A stretch of 56,305 nt of DNA from Prevotellaceae bacterium (GTDB lineage: Bacteria; Bacteroidota; Bacteroidia; Bacteroidales; Bacteroidaceae), in NCBI GenBank assembly GCA_003150315.1, contig QAML01000078.1, positions 76,822-133,126 on the forward strand, written 5' to 3'. Within the stretch, counting starts at the first letter, position 1. Every line of letters starts with the position of its first letter. Shown here in pieces: positions 1 to 8,307 of this stretch. A program made the position numbers and the translations under genes. The notes under the pieces are model-generated. The model was not told where the DNA came from, ran no database searches, and saw only the letters and a list, made by a program, of their open reading frames with translations.

Positions 1-72
1 AAATACAAGGCACTTATTTTAAAATATGTGCCTTGTATTTTTTACAACAAGCCATGTGTGTTTTTGCACATC
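1..72 (-). repeat. Intergenic 21-bp-unit repeat, copy 1 (cut by window start)
   Basis: First of 13 copies. The palindrome occupies 1-40, with arms AAATACAAGGCACTTATTTT and AAAATATGTGCCTTGTATTT that differ from perfect symmetry at one position. A degenerate outer unit (ACAAGCCATGTGTGTTTTTGCAC) follows to about 72, split here only by the usual spacer. The distal tail that should lie to the left is outside the window. Strand is my orientation call: plus means the ACTTACAAAA tail is at the right. Confidence 0.9.
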
Positions 73-209
73 CGAAATGCGGCTTTCAAAATACGGTTTT
101 CATGATTTTCATAACCTACTCTGATAATGTCGCATGGCTTGAATTTTACAAATTCTTTCATGCGCACTACATATATATGTATGTCCTCCCTGATAACGGG
201 GATTATTTT

Positions 210-218
210 TATCTTTGC
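210..218 (+). promoter_or_regulatory. Bacteroidales -7 promoter element for the TSCPD gene
   Basis: TATCTTTGC fits the Bacteroidota -7 consensus TAnnTTTG and lies 23 bases before the start codon at 242. No clear TTTG -33 element is visible at the usual distance. Confidence 0.7.
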
Positions 219-241
219 ACTAACAAGAAACATCAAAAATC

Positions 242-499
242 ATGCACAAGACATACACAACAACAGGAACATGTTCAAAACAAATTGATTTTGACATAGA
301 CAACGAGGGTAAAATAAGAAACCTGCACTTTCTCGGAGGCTGTTCGGGCAATACGCAGGGCATAGCAAGCCTTTGCGAGGGAATGAATGCCGAAGATGCG
401 GCAAAAAGACTCAAAGGCATTTGCTGCGGAACCAAGGGTACGAGTTGCCCCGACCAGCTTGCCATTGCCTTGGAAGAGGCTTTGAACGAAAAACAATAA
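242..499 (+). CDS. TSCPD domain-containing protein (TIGR03905-like)
   Basis: An 85-residue protein built around one TSCPD domain, the small Cys-rich module also found at the C-terminus of some ribonucleotide reductases. The naming motif TSCPD is at residues 68-72. Candidate metal ligands are Cys11, Cys34 in GGCSGN, Cys61/Cys62 and Cys69. Its length is normal for stand-alone members, whose cellular role is not established; metal binding is an inference from the cysteine pattern. It is a single-gene unit with its own -7 element and a strong terminator, and is convergent with dnaG. Confidence 0.88.
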   Translation: MHKTYTTTGTCSKQIDFDIDNEGKIRNLHFLGGCSGNTQGIASLCEGMNAEDAAKRLKGICCGTKGTSCPDQLAIALEEALNEKQ

Positions 500-517
500 T
501 CCTCCGAAACCGGAAAA

Positions 518-566
518 ACCAAACCGCGCCGCCCAAGTTTGCATTTGGGCGGCGCGGTTTTACTTT
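518..566. terminator. Bidirectional terminator between TSCPD gene and dnaG
   Basis: A 16-bp perfect GC-rich stem pairs 521-536 with 545-560 around an 8-base loop. A T-rich stretch follows on the plus strand and TTTGGTTTTT on the minus strand. It sits between two convergent genes, so it can serve both. Confidence 0.9.
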
Positions 567-583
567 ATTTTGGAAGCAAAACA

Positions 584-2572
584 TCAGGAAAGCATCACAC
601 GTCCTCCCGCCTGCTCAGCCAATACCATTTCTATCCTTTTCATCTCATTATAACGCCCCATAAGTTCCGCCGATTTTTCATCATCATTGGCAACTTCCGG
701 CTTGGCAAGCTCTGCGAGAATACGGTTTGCCTCCTCCTCCACATAAGCCAGCTTGTAATTGTTCAGAGCAAGCAACACCACCTCGCCAATCTTGTCCTCT
801 ATCTTATCAATATTGTTCTGCTCCTTTTTGCTAAGCTGATATTTCTCACTTTCAAGCAAAGCCGCCGTCCTGCTTATGTTCTGGTCGGGATGATAAAGGA
901 AATATTTTCGCGGAGAAAAGTCCGACTCGTGCGAATGAGCCACCGCTTCGTTCATAATCTGCTTGTATTCGGGCGAAGAAAACTCCAGACTGTCGGTGTC
1001 AAGGCTGTATTTCACCATATCTATGACATTCATTCTGCGCACTCCGTCTTCGGTTTCCACATCTCCCACCTCGAGAGTGCCGTAAAGCAAAACGAACTTC
1101 ACAAGAACACTCTCCAATTTGTAAGATTTGCTCGGAGGAGACACAACCGCACTTGCCGTCACGCCATTTGCATTCTCACCGTCGCTTTGCGGCACATCTC
1201 CGCCGTTTGACGGCTCTGCGGCTGCGGCATTCTGCGTTCTCTCCTCCTCGCGTCGGCGTTCCATGATTTTTTCGCGCTTCACTTTCGCCACAGCATCGAG
1301 CAAAAGACTTTCCTCAACGTTCATTGTCTGGCTGCACTCCTTTATATACATGGAACGGAGTATTTTGTCGGGAATCAAAGCAATACTCGTAACCATATTG
1401 TCAATTAAAGAAGCCCGGCTTACAGGGTCGTCTGCACTGTCTTCCATGAAAAGACGGGTCTTAAAACGAATGAAATCGGTTTGGTGGCTATCGATATATT
1501 CTCTGTACTCTTTGGCATTGTGCTTACGGGCAAAACTGTCGGGATCGTCCCCGTCCGGGAGCAACAAAACCTTTACGTTCATTCCTTCAGCCAACAACAT
1601 ATCGATTCCTCGTATAGACGCTTTGATTCCTGCCCTGTCTCCGTCGTACAATACGGTAATATTGTTCGTGAATCTGCGAATCATTCTGATTTGTCCGGGA
1701 GTTAGCGAAGTTCCCGACGAAGCTACGACATTTTTAACGCCGCTTTGGTGCATGGAAATCACATCTGTGTAACCTTCTACAAGGAAACAGCGGTCTTCTT
1801 TCTGTATTTCGCGCTTGGCAACAAAGATTCCGTAAAGTTCGCTACGCTTGTTGTAGATTTCTGATTCGGGAGAATTTACATATTTCGCCGTTTCCTTATC
1901 AGTTTTCAGCACCCTGCCGCCAAAAGCCACCACTCTGCCGCCAACAGTATGGACAGGGAAAATCACACGTCCCGAAAAACGGTCAACAAGTCTGCCGTCG
2001 TCGCGTTTATAACAGAGACCGGTTTTTAGAATAAACTCTTCTTTGAAACCTTTCGCGAGTGCCGCGTCGGCAAGTGAGTTTCGTTCTCTCGGACAATAGC
2101 CGAGTCCGAACTCGTGTATGGTATCATCGCGAAAACCTCTGCTGCGGAAATACTGCATTCCTATTGCCACGCCGTCGGGACTGTTGTGAAGAACATCCTG
2201 AAAGTATTTCGCCGCCCAATCATTGAGAACGAACATACTCTCACGCACATTTTCCGCCTCGCGTTCTTCATCGGTCATTTCCTTTTCCCTTATTTCTATA
2301 TGATATTTGCGAGCCAGCCAGCGGAGTGCCTCGGGATATGTAATTTGTTCGTGTTCCATAAGAAAGTGAACCACATTTCCGCCCTTGCCACAGGAAAAGC
2401 ATTTACAGATTCCCCTGGCGGGAGAAACATAAAAGGAAGGCGTTTTCTCGTCATGGAAAGGGCACAAACCGCGATAGTTCACGCCGGCACGGCGAAGCGT
2501 TACAAATTCCGACACAACGTCCACAATGTTGGACGCATCCATTATCTTTTGTATGGTTTCTCTGTCTATCAT
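584..2572 (-). CDS. dnaG: DNA primase DnaG
   Basis: Synthesises RNA primers at the replication fork. An N-terminal CHC2 zinc finger shows CPFH and CFSC (about residues 37-61), followed by the primase core. The TOPRIM part carries FLVEGYTDV, then SSGTSLT and LYDGDRAG, the acidic residues that bind metal. A low-complexity Gln/Asn/Ala-rich linker precedes the C-terminal helicase-binding region. I start at the Met of MIDRETIQ (2572), the usual primase N-terminus; an in-frame ATG three codons upstream (2581) is possible. It begins just after the GH43 stop (2585), so the two genes are probably cotranscribed. Confidence 0.97.
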   Translation of the reverse strand: MIDRETIQKIMDASNIVDVVSEFVTLRRAGVNYRGLCPFHDEKTPSFYVSPARGICKCFSCGKGGNVVHFLMEHEQITYPEALRWLARKYHIEIREKEMTDEEREAENVRESMFVLNDWAAKYFQDVLHNSPDGVAIGMQYFRSRGFRDDTIHEFGLGYCPRERNSLADAALAKGFKEEFILKTGLCYKRDDGRLVDRFSGRVIFPVHTVGGRVVAFGGRVLKTDKETAKYVNSPESEIYNKRSELYGIFVAKREIQKEDRCFLVEGYTDVISMHQSGVKNVVASSGTSLTPGQIRMIRRFTNNITVLYDGDRAGIKASIRGIDMLLAEGMNVKVLLLPDGDDPDSFARKHNAKEYREYIDSHQTDFIRFKTRLFMEDSADDPVSRASLIDNMVTSIALIPDKILRSMYIKECSQTMNVEESLLLDAVAKVKREKIMERRREEERTQNAAAAEPSNGGDVPQSDGENANGVTASAVVSPPSKSYKLESVLVKFVLLYGTLEVGDVETEDGVRRMNVIDMVKYSLDTDSLEFSSPEYKQIMNEAVAHSHESDFSPRKYFLYHPDQNISRTAALLESEKYQLSKKEQNNIDKIEDKIGEVVLLALNNYKLAYVEEEANRILAELAKPEVANDDEKSAELMGRYNEMKRIEMVLAEQAGGRVMLS

Positions 2573-2584
2573 CGTCCGCAACGC

Positions 2585-3568
2585 TTATTTCACGATTTTC
2601 AACTTGCCGGATTTCGTGAATTTCAGTTTGTCTATGCACACCACCCTGTCCCAATTAGGTTTTTCACAGTTGGGATTTGCATGACGATGGTAAACAATGT
2701 AAAGATTCCCGTCGTTGCCCTCAACAATACTGTTATGTCCGGGCGAAGATACACCGCGTTTCAAATCGGTTGCGAGCTGCGGGTTGTCGGAATACTTTTT
2801 CCACGGTCCGAGAGGCGAAGCGGCTTCCGATATTCCTATGCCGTAATAGCCGTAACCTGTGTCGTTTGCCGAATAAGTCATTACGTATTTACCGTTATGC
2901 TTAATAACCCACGGACCTTCGTTGCAGCGGTTTTTATTCCAGTTTACGCGCTCCCATTTCTGCGAAGCTCCCGAAATATATACCGGTTCGCCTATTATCC
3001 CGCTCAAATCTTTCTTGAGTTTTGCCGCATAGATTTCACCAATTGCCATTGTGTCCTTAACATAATTGTGGCTGTAATAAAGATATGGCTCGCCGTCATC
3101 ATCCACAAATATATCGCAATCGATAGCCGAGTACTTCGTATCAATCCAAGGCACATATATGTCCTTATATTCGCCTTCGGGTTTGTCGCTCACTGCAAGA
3201 CATGTGATGAGACTCTTGTATTTGGGACTGTAACAGCTGAAAGTTAGATAATACCTGCCTTTGTACATTCTCACCTCGGGAGCCCAGAAACAATTTGCGC
3301 CCACATAAGCTTCGCCTTTGGGTTCATAGAGCATGCCGCACCTTGTCCAATTTTTCAAATCCGTGGAAGTGTAATACTCAAATCCCTTGTCGGCAGTGGA
3401 AGTTCCCGTCAGGTAATAAACATTACCGCTTTTGAAAACACAAGGGTCGGCAACATGAATGGGCTTCCCATCGGAAAGGCACAAAGATTTGTCTTGCGCA
3501 CAAACATTCACGCACGCAACCACCAATAAAAACAACATTGAAAATGTTCTGCTCATGAATCCTGTCAT
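2585..3568 (-). CDS. Secreted glycoside hydrolase family 43 protein
   Basis: A five-bladed beta-propeller glycosidase of the GH43 type, typically an arabinofuranosidase or xylosidase; the substrate cannot be read from sequence. A signal peptide covers about residues 1-24 (hydrophobic MLFLLVVACV, cleavage near CAQ). Likely catalytic residues are Asp41 in ADPCVF as base, Asp150 or Asp152 in AIDCDIF as pKa modulator, and Glu217 in NEGPW as acid. SPGHNSIV is the propeller His motif. Start: ATG at 3568 or, four codons later, at 3556. A -7 element lies just upstream. Pairing with dnaG downstream looks like positional chance rather than shared function. Confidence 0.9.
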   Translation of the reverse strand: MTGFMSRTFSMLFLLVVACVNVCAQDKSLCLSDGKPIHVADPCVFKSGNVYYLTGTSTADKGFEYYTSTDLKNWTRCGMLYEPKGEAYVGANCFWAPEVRMYKGRYYLTFSCYSPKYKSLITCLAVSDKPEGEYKDIYVPWIDTKYSAIDCDIFVDDDGEPYLYYSHNYVKDTMAIGEIYAAKLKKDLSGIIGEPVYISGASQKWERVNWNKNRCNEGPWVIKHNGKYVMTYSANDTGYGYYGIGISEAASPLGPWKKYSDNPQLATDLKRGVSSPGHNSIVEGNDGNLYIVYHRHANPNCEKPNWDRVVCIDKLKFTKSGKLKIVK

Positions 3569-3584
3569 ATCTTTTTATTTGTTT

Positions 3585-3593
3585 GCAAAGATA
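3585..3593 (-). promoter_or_regulatory. -7 promoter element for GH43-dnaG
   Basis: TATCTTTGC on the minus strand, 17 bases before the upstream ATG of the GH43 gene. Confidence 0.7.
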
Positions 3594-3689
3594 ATCAATT
3601 CCCCGACAAACGTATGCCGATTCCCGTTTACAACAACGCGCACACCCTTTCTCTTTCCCCTCACCGCGCCTATCGGAAAGACCCAAAAA

Positions 3690-3820
3690 TCCGCCTTTGT
3701 AAGTCATTGAAAATCAAAGGTCATTTTTCGCAAAAAATACAAGGCACTTATTTTAAAATAAGTGCCTTGTATTTTAAAATATATGGCTTGTATTTTTTAC
3801 AAGATGCCTTATGTTTTTTC
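3690..3820 (-). repeat. Intergenic 21-bp-unit repeat, copy 2
   Basis: Contains a perfect 40-bp palindrome at 3735-3774, then a third unit (AAAATATATGGCTTGTATTT, 3776-3795) and a degenerate fourth to about 3820. The tail is on the left, as TTTGTAAGTCATTGAAAATC from about 3695. It lies in the divergent gap between GH43 and the flippase and ends about 40 bases before the flippase -7 element. Confidence 0.93.
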
Positions 3821-3858
3821 GCACTCGTCTTTTCGTTTTCCGGAAACGGGAAAAAAGC

Positions 3859-3867
3859 TATCTTTGC
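3859..3867 (+). promoter_or_regulatory. -7 promoter element for flippase-glycosyltransferase
   Basis: TATCTTTGC nine bases before the ATG at 3876. A TTTT at 3836-3839, 19 bases upstream, is a weak -33 candidate and overlaps the palindrome TTTCCGGAAA at 3837-3846. The element fixes the start, because upstream in-frame ATGs would lie before or within the promoter and in the repeat. Confidence 0.7.
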
Positions 3868-3875
3868 AAGTAAAC

Positions 3876-5396
3876 ATGGGGAATTTTAACGCAGAAAAAA
3901 AAGAGAGCAAAAGTTCCGCCGCAAACACCTACGGCAAGATTTTGAAGTACACCGGTCTTTTTGGCGGCGTACAGGTTCTCCAGGTGCTAATTTCTGTTGT
4001 CCGCAACAAATGCGCCGCATTGTTTATAGGGCGTGTGGGAATGGGCATTACCGATGTGCTTAATCGTACAACCGACATGTTCTCCGCTCTAACCAATCTC
4101 GGCATTCCCCTAAGCGGAGTCAGGACCATTTCCGCACAGCAAGCCTCGGAAAACCGCGCAAAAGTGCTTGCGTCAATAGCCACAATAAGATTGTGGTGTC
4201 TTATGACGGGATTGGTTGGCATGATTCTCTGTGCCGCTTTGTCAGAGGTGGTGAACAAATACTTTTTTTCAGCCACATTGCCCCAAGGATTCATAACTCT
4301 CGTTTCTCCCGTAATATTTATGATGGCTGTTTACGGGGGCGAAGCTGCAATTTTGAAGGGAACGCGAAATCTCAAACGACTTGCATCGGTGTCGGTAACA
4401 GGTTCGGCGATTTCACTTTGCGCAACAATTATACTCTACATCTCTTTCGGCATTGACGGAATACCTTGGGCTTTGCTCGCCGGGACATTTGCGCTGCTCG
4501 TTTCGGCACTCCACGCCACGACCAAGCTTTTTCCGTGGAACAAGAATATGTTTTCGGCATCGCATCTCCGCGCCGGCAAAGCCCTTTTGGCTCTCGGCGT
4601 TTCGTATGTGGCGGCGGGATTTGCAGGAACCGGGGCAGAAATGGCGGTGAGAGCGTTCATAGCCGGAACAAAAGGTTCGTTGGGCGATGTGGGTATATAT
4701 GCGGCGGGATTTGTGTTGTGTGTAACATATACCAGACTTGTTTTCGTGGCTATGGATGCGGACTTCTTTCCGCGTCTGTCGGCTGTGGCAGACAACCGAA
4801 CCGAAAGAAACGCCATTGTGTCAAAGCAAATAGATGTTTGCGTGCTCATGATGGCTCCCATGCTTGTTGCGTTCATAATGTTTCTCCCTTTGGCGGTAAA
4901 GATTCTTTACAGCGGGGAGTTTAAGGGTGCAGTCGGAATGTGTCTCGGGGCAGTGGGTTATCTTTTTATCAAAGCTGTTATCGCCCCAATCGAATATATT
5001 CCGCTCGCCAAGGGAGATTCGCTCACTTATTTCGTTATGGAACTGGCATATGATGTAATTTTTGTAGTGCTTGTCATATTTGGTTATAACCGTCTGGGAC
5101 TTGAGGGCGCGGGAATGGCTCTTACCGCCTCGTATATGCTCGACCTCGCAATGGTTTATGCCGTATATCGCAAAATATACGGCTACGCCTTCTCGGCAAA
5201 TACATTGAAAATAATAATTGTTCAGTTCTGTACGATAGCCATTGCCTTGGCGACATTCATTTCCGGCTACGGATTCATACAATATATATTAGGAACGATT
5301 TTATTTGCCCTATCGCTGTTGTTCAGCATAAGAAAATTAAATCTGACATGGAACCAAATAAAGCAGACATTTGCAAGACGGATGCAGAGGAAGTAA
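3876..5396 (+). CDS. Lipopolysaccharide/oligosaccharide flippase (Wzx-like, MOP superfamily)
   Basis: A 506-residue multi-spanning membrane protein with a dozen or so hydrophobic segments. The N-terminal region GKILKYTGLFGGVQVLQVL and the GRVGMGITDVLN segment are typical of Wzx/O-antigen flippases that move lipid-linked glycans across the inner membrane. I chose ATG 3876 (MGNFNAEKK). The reading frame stays open for 38 codons upstream only because it runs through the repeat, whose 21-bp units contain no stops. The downstream glycosyltransferase start lies inside this gene's 3' end, which indicates coexpression. The transported glycan is unknown; no wider surface-polysaccharide locus is present. 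Confidence 0.85.
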   Translation: MGNFNAEKKESKSSAANTYGKILKYTGLFGGVQVLQVLISVVRNKCAALFIGRVGMGITDVLNRTTDMFSALTNLGIPLSGVRTISAQQASENRAKVLASIATIRLWCLMTGLVGMILCAALSEVVNKYFFSATLPQGFITLVSPVIFMMAVYGGEAAILKGTRNLKRLASVSVTGSAISLCATIILYISFGIDGIPWALLAGTFALLVSALHATTKLFPWNKNMFSASHLRAGKALLALGVSYVAAGFAGTGAEMAVRAFIAGTKGSLGDVGIYAAGFVLCVTYTRLVFVAMDADFFPRLSAVADNRTERNAIVSKQIDVCVLMMAPMLVAFIMFLPLAVKILYSGEFKGAVGMCLGAVGYLFIKAVIAPIEYIPLAKGDSLTYFVMELAYDVIFVVLVIFGYNRLGLEGAGMALTASYMLDLAMVYAVYRKIYGYAFSANTLKIIIVQFCTIAIALATFISGYGFIQYILGTILFALSLLFSIRKLNLTWNQIKQTFARRMQRK

Positions 5397-6370
5397 AAGT
5401 GAGCGTACTCATGACGGTTTATAACGAGGAAAACTATCTTCGTCAAAGCATAAACTCTATACTTTCGCAGAGCGAGCAGCACATTGAGCTCGTTGTGGTG
5501 GATGATGCATCGTATGACCGTTCTCCGGAGATTCTGAAAGAATATGCCGACAAAGATTCGCGTGTAAGAGTTTACAGAAATCCTCAAAACGAGGGACTTG
5601 TGAGGAGCAGGATTTCCGCTTTGAAACATGCGCGGGGCAAATTCACTCTCATCACCGATGCCGACGATTTTCTTTCAGCTGATGCCGTAAGTTCCGCACT
5701 CGAAGCTTTACACCGTACAGGAGCTGACGCAGCTGTGCTCGAACTAATGATGTATTTTTCGGAAAACGACATACGTCCTTACAACGACACACCGTTTGCG
5801 GAAACAATAGACGGTAAAAAGGCGTTCGACATGTGCATACACGGAAAACTGCACGGGCTTTGCGTGGAAGACAAAAGGCTTTACGACAAAATTCCATTCG
5901 ATGATTCGTGCAGACTATACAGTGATGACAACACTGCGCGGCTGCATTATTATATAGCAAACAAGGTTTGCTTTTGCAAAGGCAGGTATTATTACCGCCA
6001 GCATGCCGCAAGCGAAACGCACAAAGTGTCAATAAACCGTTTTGACTACCTACGCGCCAATATGAGTTTGAGAAAACAAATGCTTGAACTGCATGCCGAC
6101 CGCAAAAGCATGGAAAGCGTGGAAACGCACAGGTGGAAAAATATTGTGGCACACTATAAGTTGCTCATGGAAAACCGCAACGTTTTCACGAAAAAGGAAC
6201 GCGCCGAAGCCGAAAGCATCATTGCCGAAAGCATAAGTACGATTGATTTTTCGGTGATACCCCGGAAACTGAAAATCCGCCCTCCCTATCTGCCGGCTCA
6301 CAATATGAAAACATTCGTGGTGCTGCAAAAATTTTACAGGGTGCTGCGCAAAATTGCCGGCAAAGACTAA
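5348..6370 (+). CDS. Family 2 glycosyltransferase
   Basis: A GT-A fold inverting transferase that adds a sugar from a nucleotide donor. It begins with VSVLMTVYNEENY. Acidic VVDDAS lies at about residues 50-55 and the metal-binding DADD at 104-107. The C-terminal third is basic, without a clear membrane span. The ATG at 5348 makes a 49-base overlap with the flippase gene; a GTG at 5399 or ATG at 5411 would remove it, but would leave almost nothing before the first beta strand in the ATG case. The pair probably modifies a surface glycan. Donor and acceptor cannot be told. Confidence 0.88.
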   Translation: MEPNKADICKTDAEEVKVSVLMTVYNEENYLRQSINSILSQSEQHIELVVVDDASYDRSPEILKEYADKDSRVRVYRNPQNEGLVRSRISALKHARGKFTLITDADDFLSADAVSSALEALHRTGADAAVLELMMYFSENDIRPYNDTPFAETIDGKKAFDMCIHGKLHGLCVEDKRLYDKIPFDDSCRLYSDDNTARLHYYIANKVCFCKGRYYYRQHAASETHKVSINRFDYLRANMSLRKQMLELHADRKSMESVETHRWKNIVAHYKLLMENRNVFTKKERAEAESIIAESISTIDFSVIPRKLKIRPPYLPAHNMKTFVVLQKFYRVLRKIAGKD

Positions 6371-6582
6371 AGCATCTGTCGTTTCGGTTGGACACGAAAC
6401 GGGATTAGCTAATTTACGGGAAGAATGCCTAATAAAACAGATTCCATGCTTTCAAAGGCAGTCCCTCCCGTTTCTGAAAATTCTTTCCTGCGAAACAGGC
6501 AGTAAAAGTCGGGAAGCATTTCAAACGGCAACGCTTTTTGCCACAAAAATGCCGCATGCTTTTTTGTCGCCAAAGGACATCG

Positions 6583-6710
6583 AAAAAAACACAAGGCATG
6601 TTGTAAAAAAATACAAGCCATATATTTTAAAATACAAGGCACTTATTTTAAAATAAGTGCCTTGTATTTTTCGCCGAAATTGATATCTGATTTTCAATAA
6701 CTTACAAAAG
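6583..6710 (+). repeat. Intergenic 21-bp-unit repeat, copy 3
   Basis: The clearest full-length copy: three direct units (starting near 6589, 6611 and 6632) and one inverted unit. The last two form a perfect 40-bp palindrome at 6630-6669. The tail ends CAATAACTTACAAAA near 6708. It lies between the convergent glycosyltransferase and serine palmitoyltransferase genes; apart from the terminator at 6880, nothing else is recognisable in the 6371-6956 gap. Confidence 0.95.
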
Positions 6711-6879
6711 CGAATTTTTCAGGGGTTTCTATACCCCGAAAACAGGAGCGAACAGAATGATTTGCCTGCACAAATTTTCGACAACAATTCAAGGAAACGC
6801 CCCTTTCCGCAATGTTTTCACAAAGCCGGAAACCGTGGGCATCTTTTGGTATCCCGCCGCAATTTTCAAGGATGTGCAC

Positions 6880-6921
6880 AAAAAATACCGCCCTTTCGGA
6901 AAAAAGTCGCGAAAGGACGGT
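6880..6921 (-). terminator. Terminator of the serine palmitoyltransferase gene
   Basis: Arms 6887-6898 and 6910-6921 pair over 12 positions with one mismatch. On the minus strand the hairpin is followed by ATTTTTTG, 35-75 bases past the stop codon. Confidence 0.85.
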
Positions 6922-6956
6922 ACACACAAACCTTTTTATAAGCCGCTATTAACGAC

Positions 6957-8144
6957 TTATTTTATAATCTCAAGCTCTTTGAAAACCTTCAACAGCTTGT
7001 CAACTGCAGTTTTAACCTGTTCTTTTGTATGAGTTGCCATAAGTGCGAAACGAACCAAAGTATCCTGCGGCGCACATGCGGGAGGAATTACGGGATTAAT
7101 GAATACCCCTTCCTCGAAAGCGCGTCTTGTTACGAGGAATGTCTTATCCACATCGCGTACATACAAAGGTATAATAGGCGATTCGGTAGCTCCGATTTCG
7201 AATCCGTTTTCACGGAAAAGTTTCAAGGCATAATTGGTTACATCCCACAGATGTTCTATGCGCTCAGGCTCGTTCTGGATAATGTGCAAAGCCTCCATGG
7301 CGCAAGCAGTTGCCGCCGGAGTGTCGCTGGCACTGAATATATAAGTACGCGCATTATGACGCAGCCAGTTTATGATGTATTTGTCCGAAGCAATGAAGCC
7401 ACCTATCGATGCGAGACTCTTGCTGAAAGTACCCATAATAAGGTCTACCCCGTCGCGAAGTCCGAAATGGTCGCAAACACCACGTCCCTGTTTTCCAAAC
7501 ACACCGAGACCGTGAGCCTCGTCAACCATAACCGTGGCATTATATTTATGTTTCAAACGAATAATCTCGGGAAGGTTTGCAAGATCTCCCTCCATGGAGA
7601 AAACACCATCGACAACAATAAGTTTTACTGCCTCGGGACGACATTTCTTAAGTTGTTTCTCAAGATCTTCCATGTCGTTGTGCTTATACTTAAGGCAAGT
7701 GGAAAACGAAAGTCTGCGTCCGTCCACAATGGAAGCGTGATCGCGGTCGTCGCAAATGACATAGTCATCACGACCAGTGAGACACGAAACAACACCACTG
7801 TTTACGCTGAAGCCGGTTGAGAAACAAAGAGCCTCATCTTTGCCTTCAAATTCGGCAAGTTCCTTTTCGAGTTGCACATGGAGGTCTAAAGTTCCGTTCA
7901 AGAAGCGTGATCCTGCACAGCCGGAGCCATACTTTTCAAGAGCTTTTATGCCCGCCGCAATAACACGCGGGTCGGAAGTGAGACCTGTATAGGCATTGCT
8001 ACCGAACATAAGCACTTTATGTCCGCCCATATTCACTTCTGTATCCTGCTTTCCGTCTATTTCACGGAAATAAGGGTATACGCCTTTTGCCATATACTGC
8101 TGCGGCAGGTCGTATTTCTTTAATCTTTCCTGTAATAATCCCAT
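6957..8144 (-). CDS. spt: Serine palmitoyltransferase / alpha-oxoamine synthase
   Basis: A PLP-dependent enzyme that condenses serine with a fatty acyl-CoA or acyl-ACP to 3-ketosphinganine, the first step of sphingolipid synthesis. It is 395 residues from ATG 8144 (MGLLQERLKKYDLP). Visible active-site elements are His136 (DRDHAS), Asp208 and His211 (VDEAHGLG), and PLP-binding Lys242 (GTFSKSLAS). I reject the longer frame to 8216 because the promoter (-7 at 8187-8195) lies inside it. Other oxoamine synthases such as KBL are close relatives; the Bacteroides SPT-like N-terminus favours SPT. A lipid kinase is encoded divergently. Confidence 0.9.
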   Translation of the reverse strand: MGLLQERLKKYDLPQQYMAKGVYPYFREIDGKQDTEVNMGGHKVLMFGSNAYTGLTSDPRVIAAGIKALEKYGSGCAGSRFLNGTLDLHVQLEKELAEFEGKDEALCFSTGFSVNSGVVSCLTGRDDYVICDDRDHASIVDGRRLSFSTCLKYKHNDMEDLEKQLKKCRPEAVKLIVVDGVFSMEGDLANLPEIIRLKHKYNATVMVDEAHGLGVFGKQGRGVCDHFGLRDGVDLIMGTFSKSLASIGGFIASDKYIINWLRHNARTYIFSASDTPAATACAMEALHIIQNEPERIEHLWDVTNYALKLFRENGFEIGATESPIIPLYVRDVDKTFLVTRRAFEEGVFINPVIPPACAPQDTLVRFALMATHTKEQVKTAVDKLLKVFKELEIIK

Positions 8145-8186
8145 TATTTCTATACAAGATTGTCGAGAGACAAATTCTAAAACTGT

Positions 8187-8217
8187 GCAAAGGTAGTTAT
8201 TTTTGTTAAAACGCAAA
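8187..8217 (-). promoter_or_regulatory. Promoter of the serine palmitoyltransferase gene
   Basis: On the minus strand TTTG (8217-8214), an 18-base spacer, then TACCTTTGC (8195-8187). This two-box match gives a leader of roughly 35 bases and sets the ATG at 8144. Confidence 0.8.
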
Positions 8218-8292
8218 GTCCCACCACTCTAAAAACATACACATCCTATTAATTTAGCACCTTAACCCACCGGGCAATTGAAAAATTAGGCG

Positions 8293-8300
8293 TAAATTTG
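8293..8300 (+). promoter_or_regulatory. -7 promoter element for the lipid kinase gene
   Basis: TAAATTTG eight bases before the ATG at 8308, which implies a very short or absent leader. No -33 box is seen at the right spacing. Confidence 0.6.
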
Positions 8301-8307
8301 CAACACT

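Noticed and set aside
584..2581. Long plus-strand frames opposite dnaG (1128-1772, 2114-3247)
   Set aside because: They are antisense shadows of well-supported dnaG and GH43 genes.
3762..3875. In-frame N-terminal extension of the flippase, and similar short frames through other repeat copies (for example 6409-6642, 16742-16942, 30466-30651, 56087-56278)
   Set aside because: The repeat unit is 21 bp, a multiple of three without stops in several frames, so it produces recurring peptides such as ILKYMACIF by chance. Promoter positions place the real starts downstream.
6380..6401. CGTTTCG/CGAAACG hairpin after the glycosyltransferase as a terminator
   Set aside because: Short stem and no T-tract; too weak to call.
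3690..6710. Composite transposon formed by repeat copies 2 and 3
   Set aside because: No transposase or target duplication is visible, and all long gaps carry a copy.
8145..8216. 24-codon N-terminal extension of serine palmitoyltransferase
   Set aside because: It overlaps the two-box promoter, and the family N-terminus begins at MGLLQERL.
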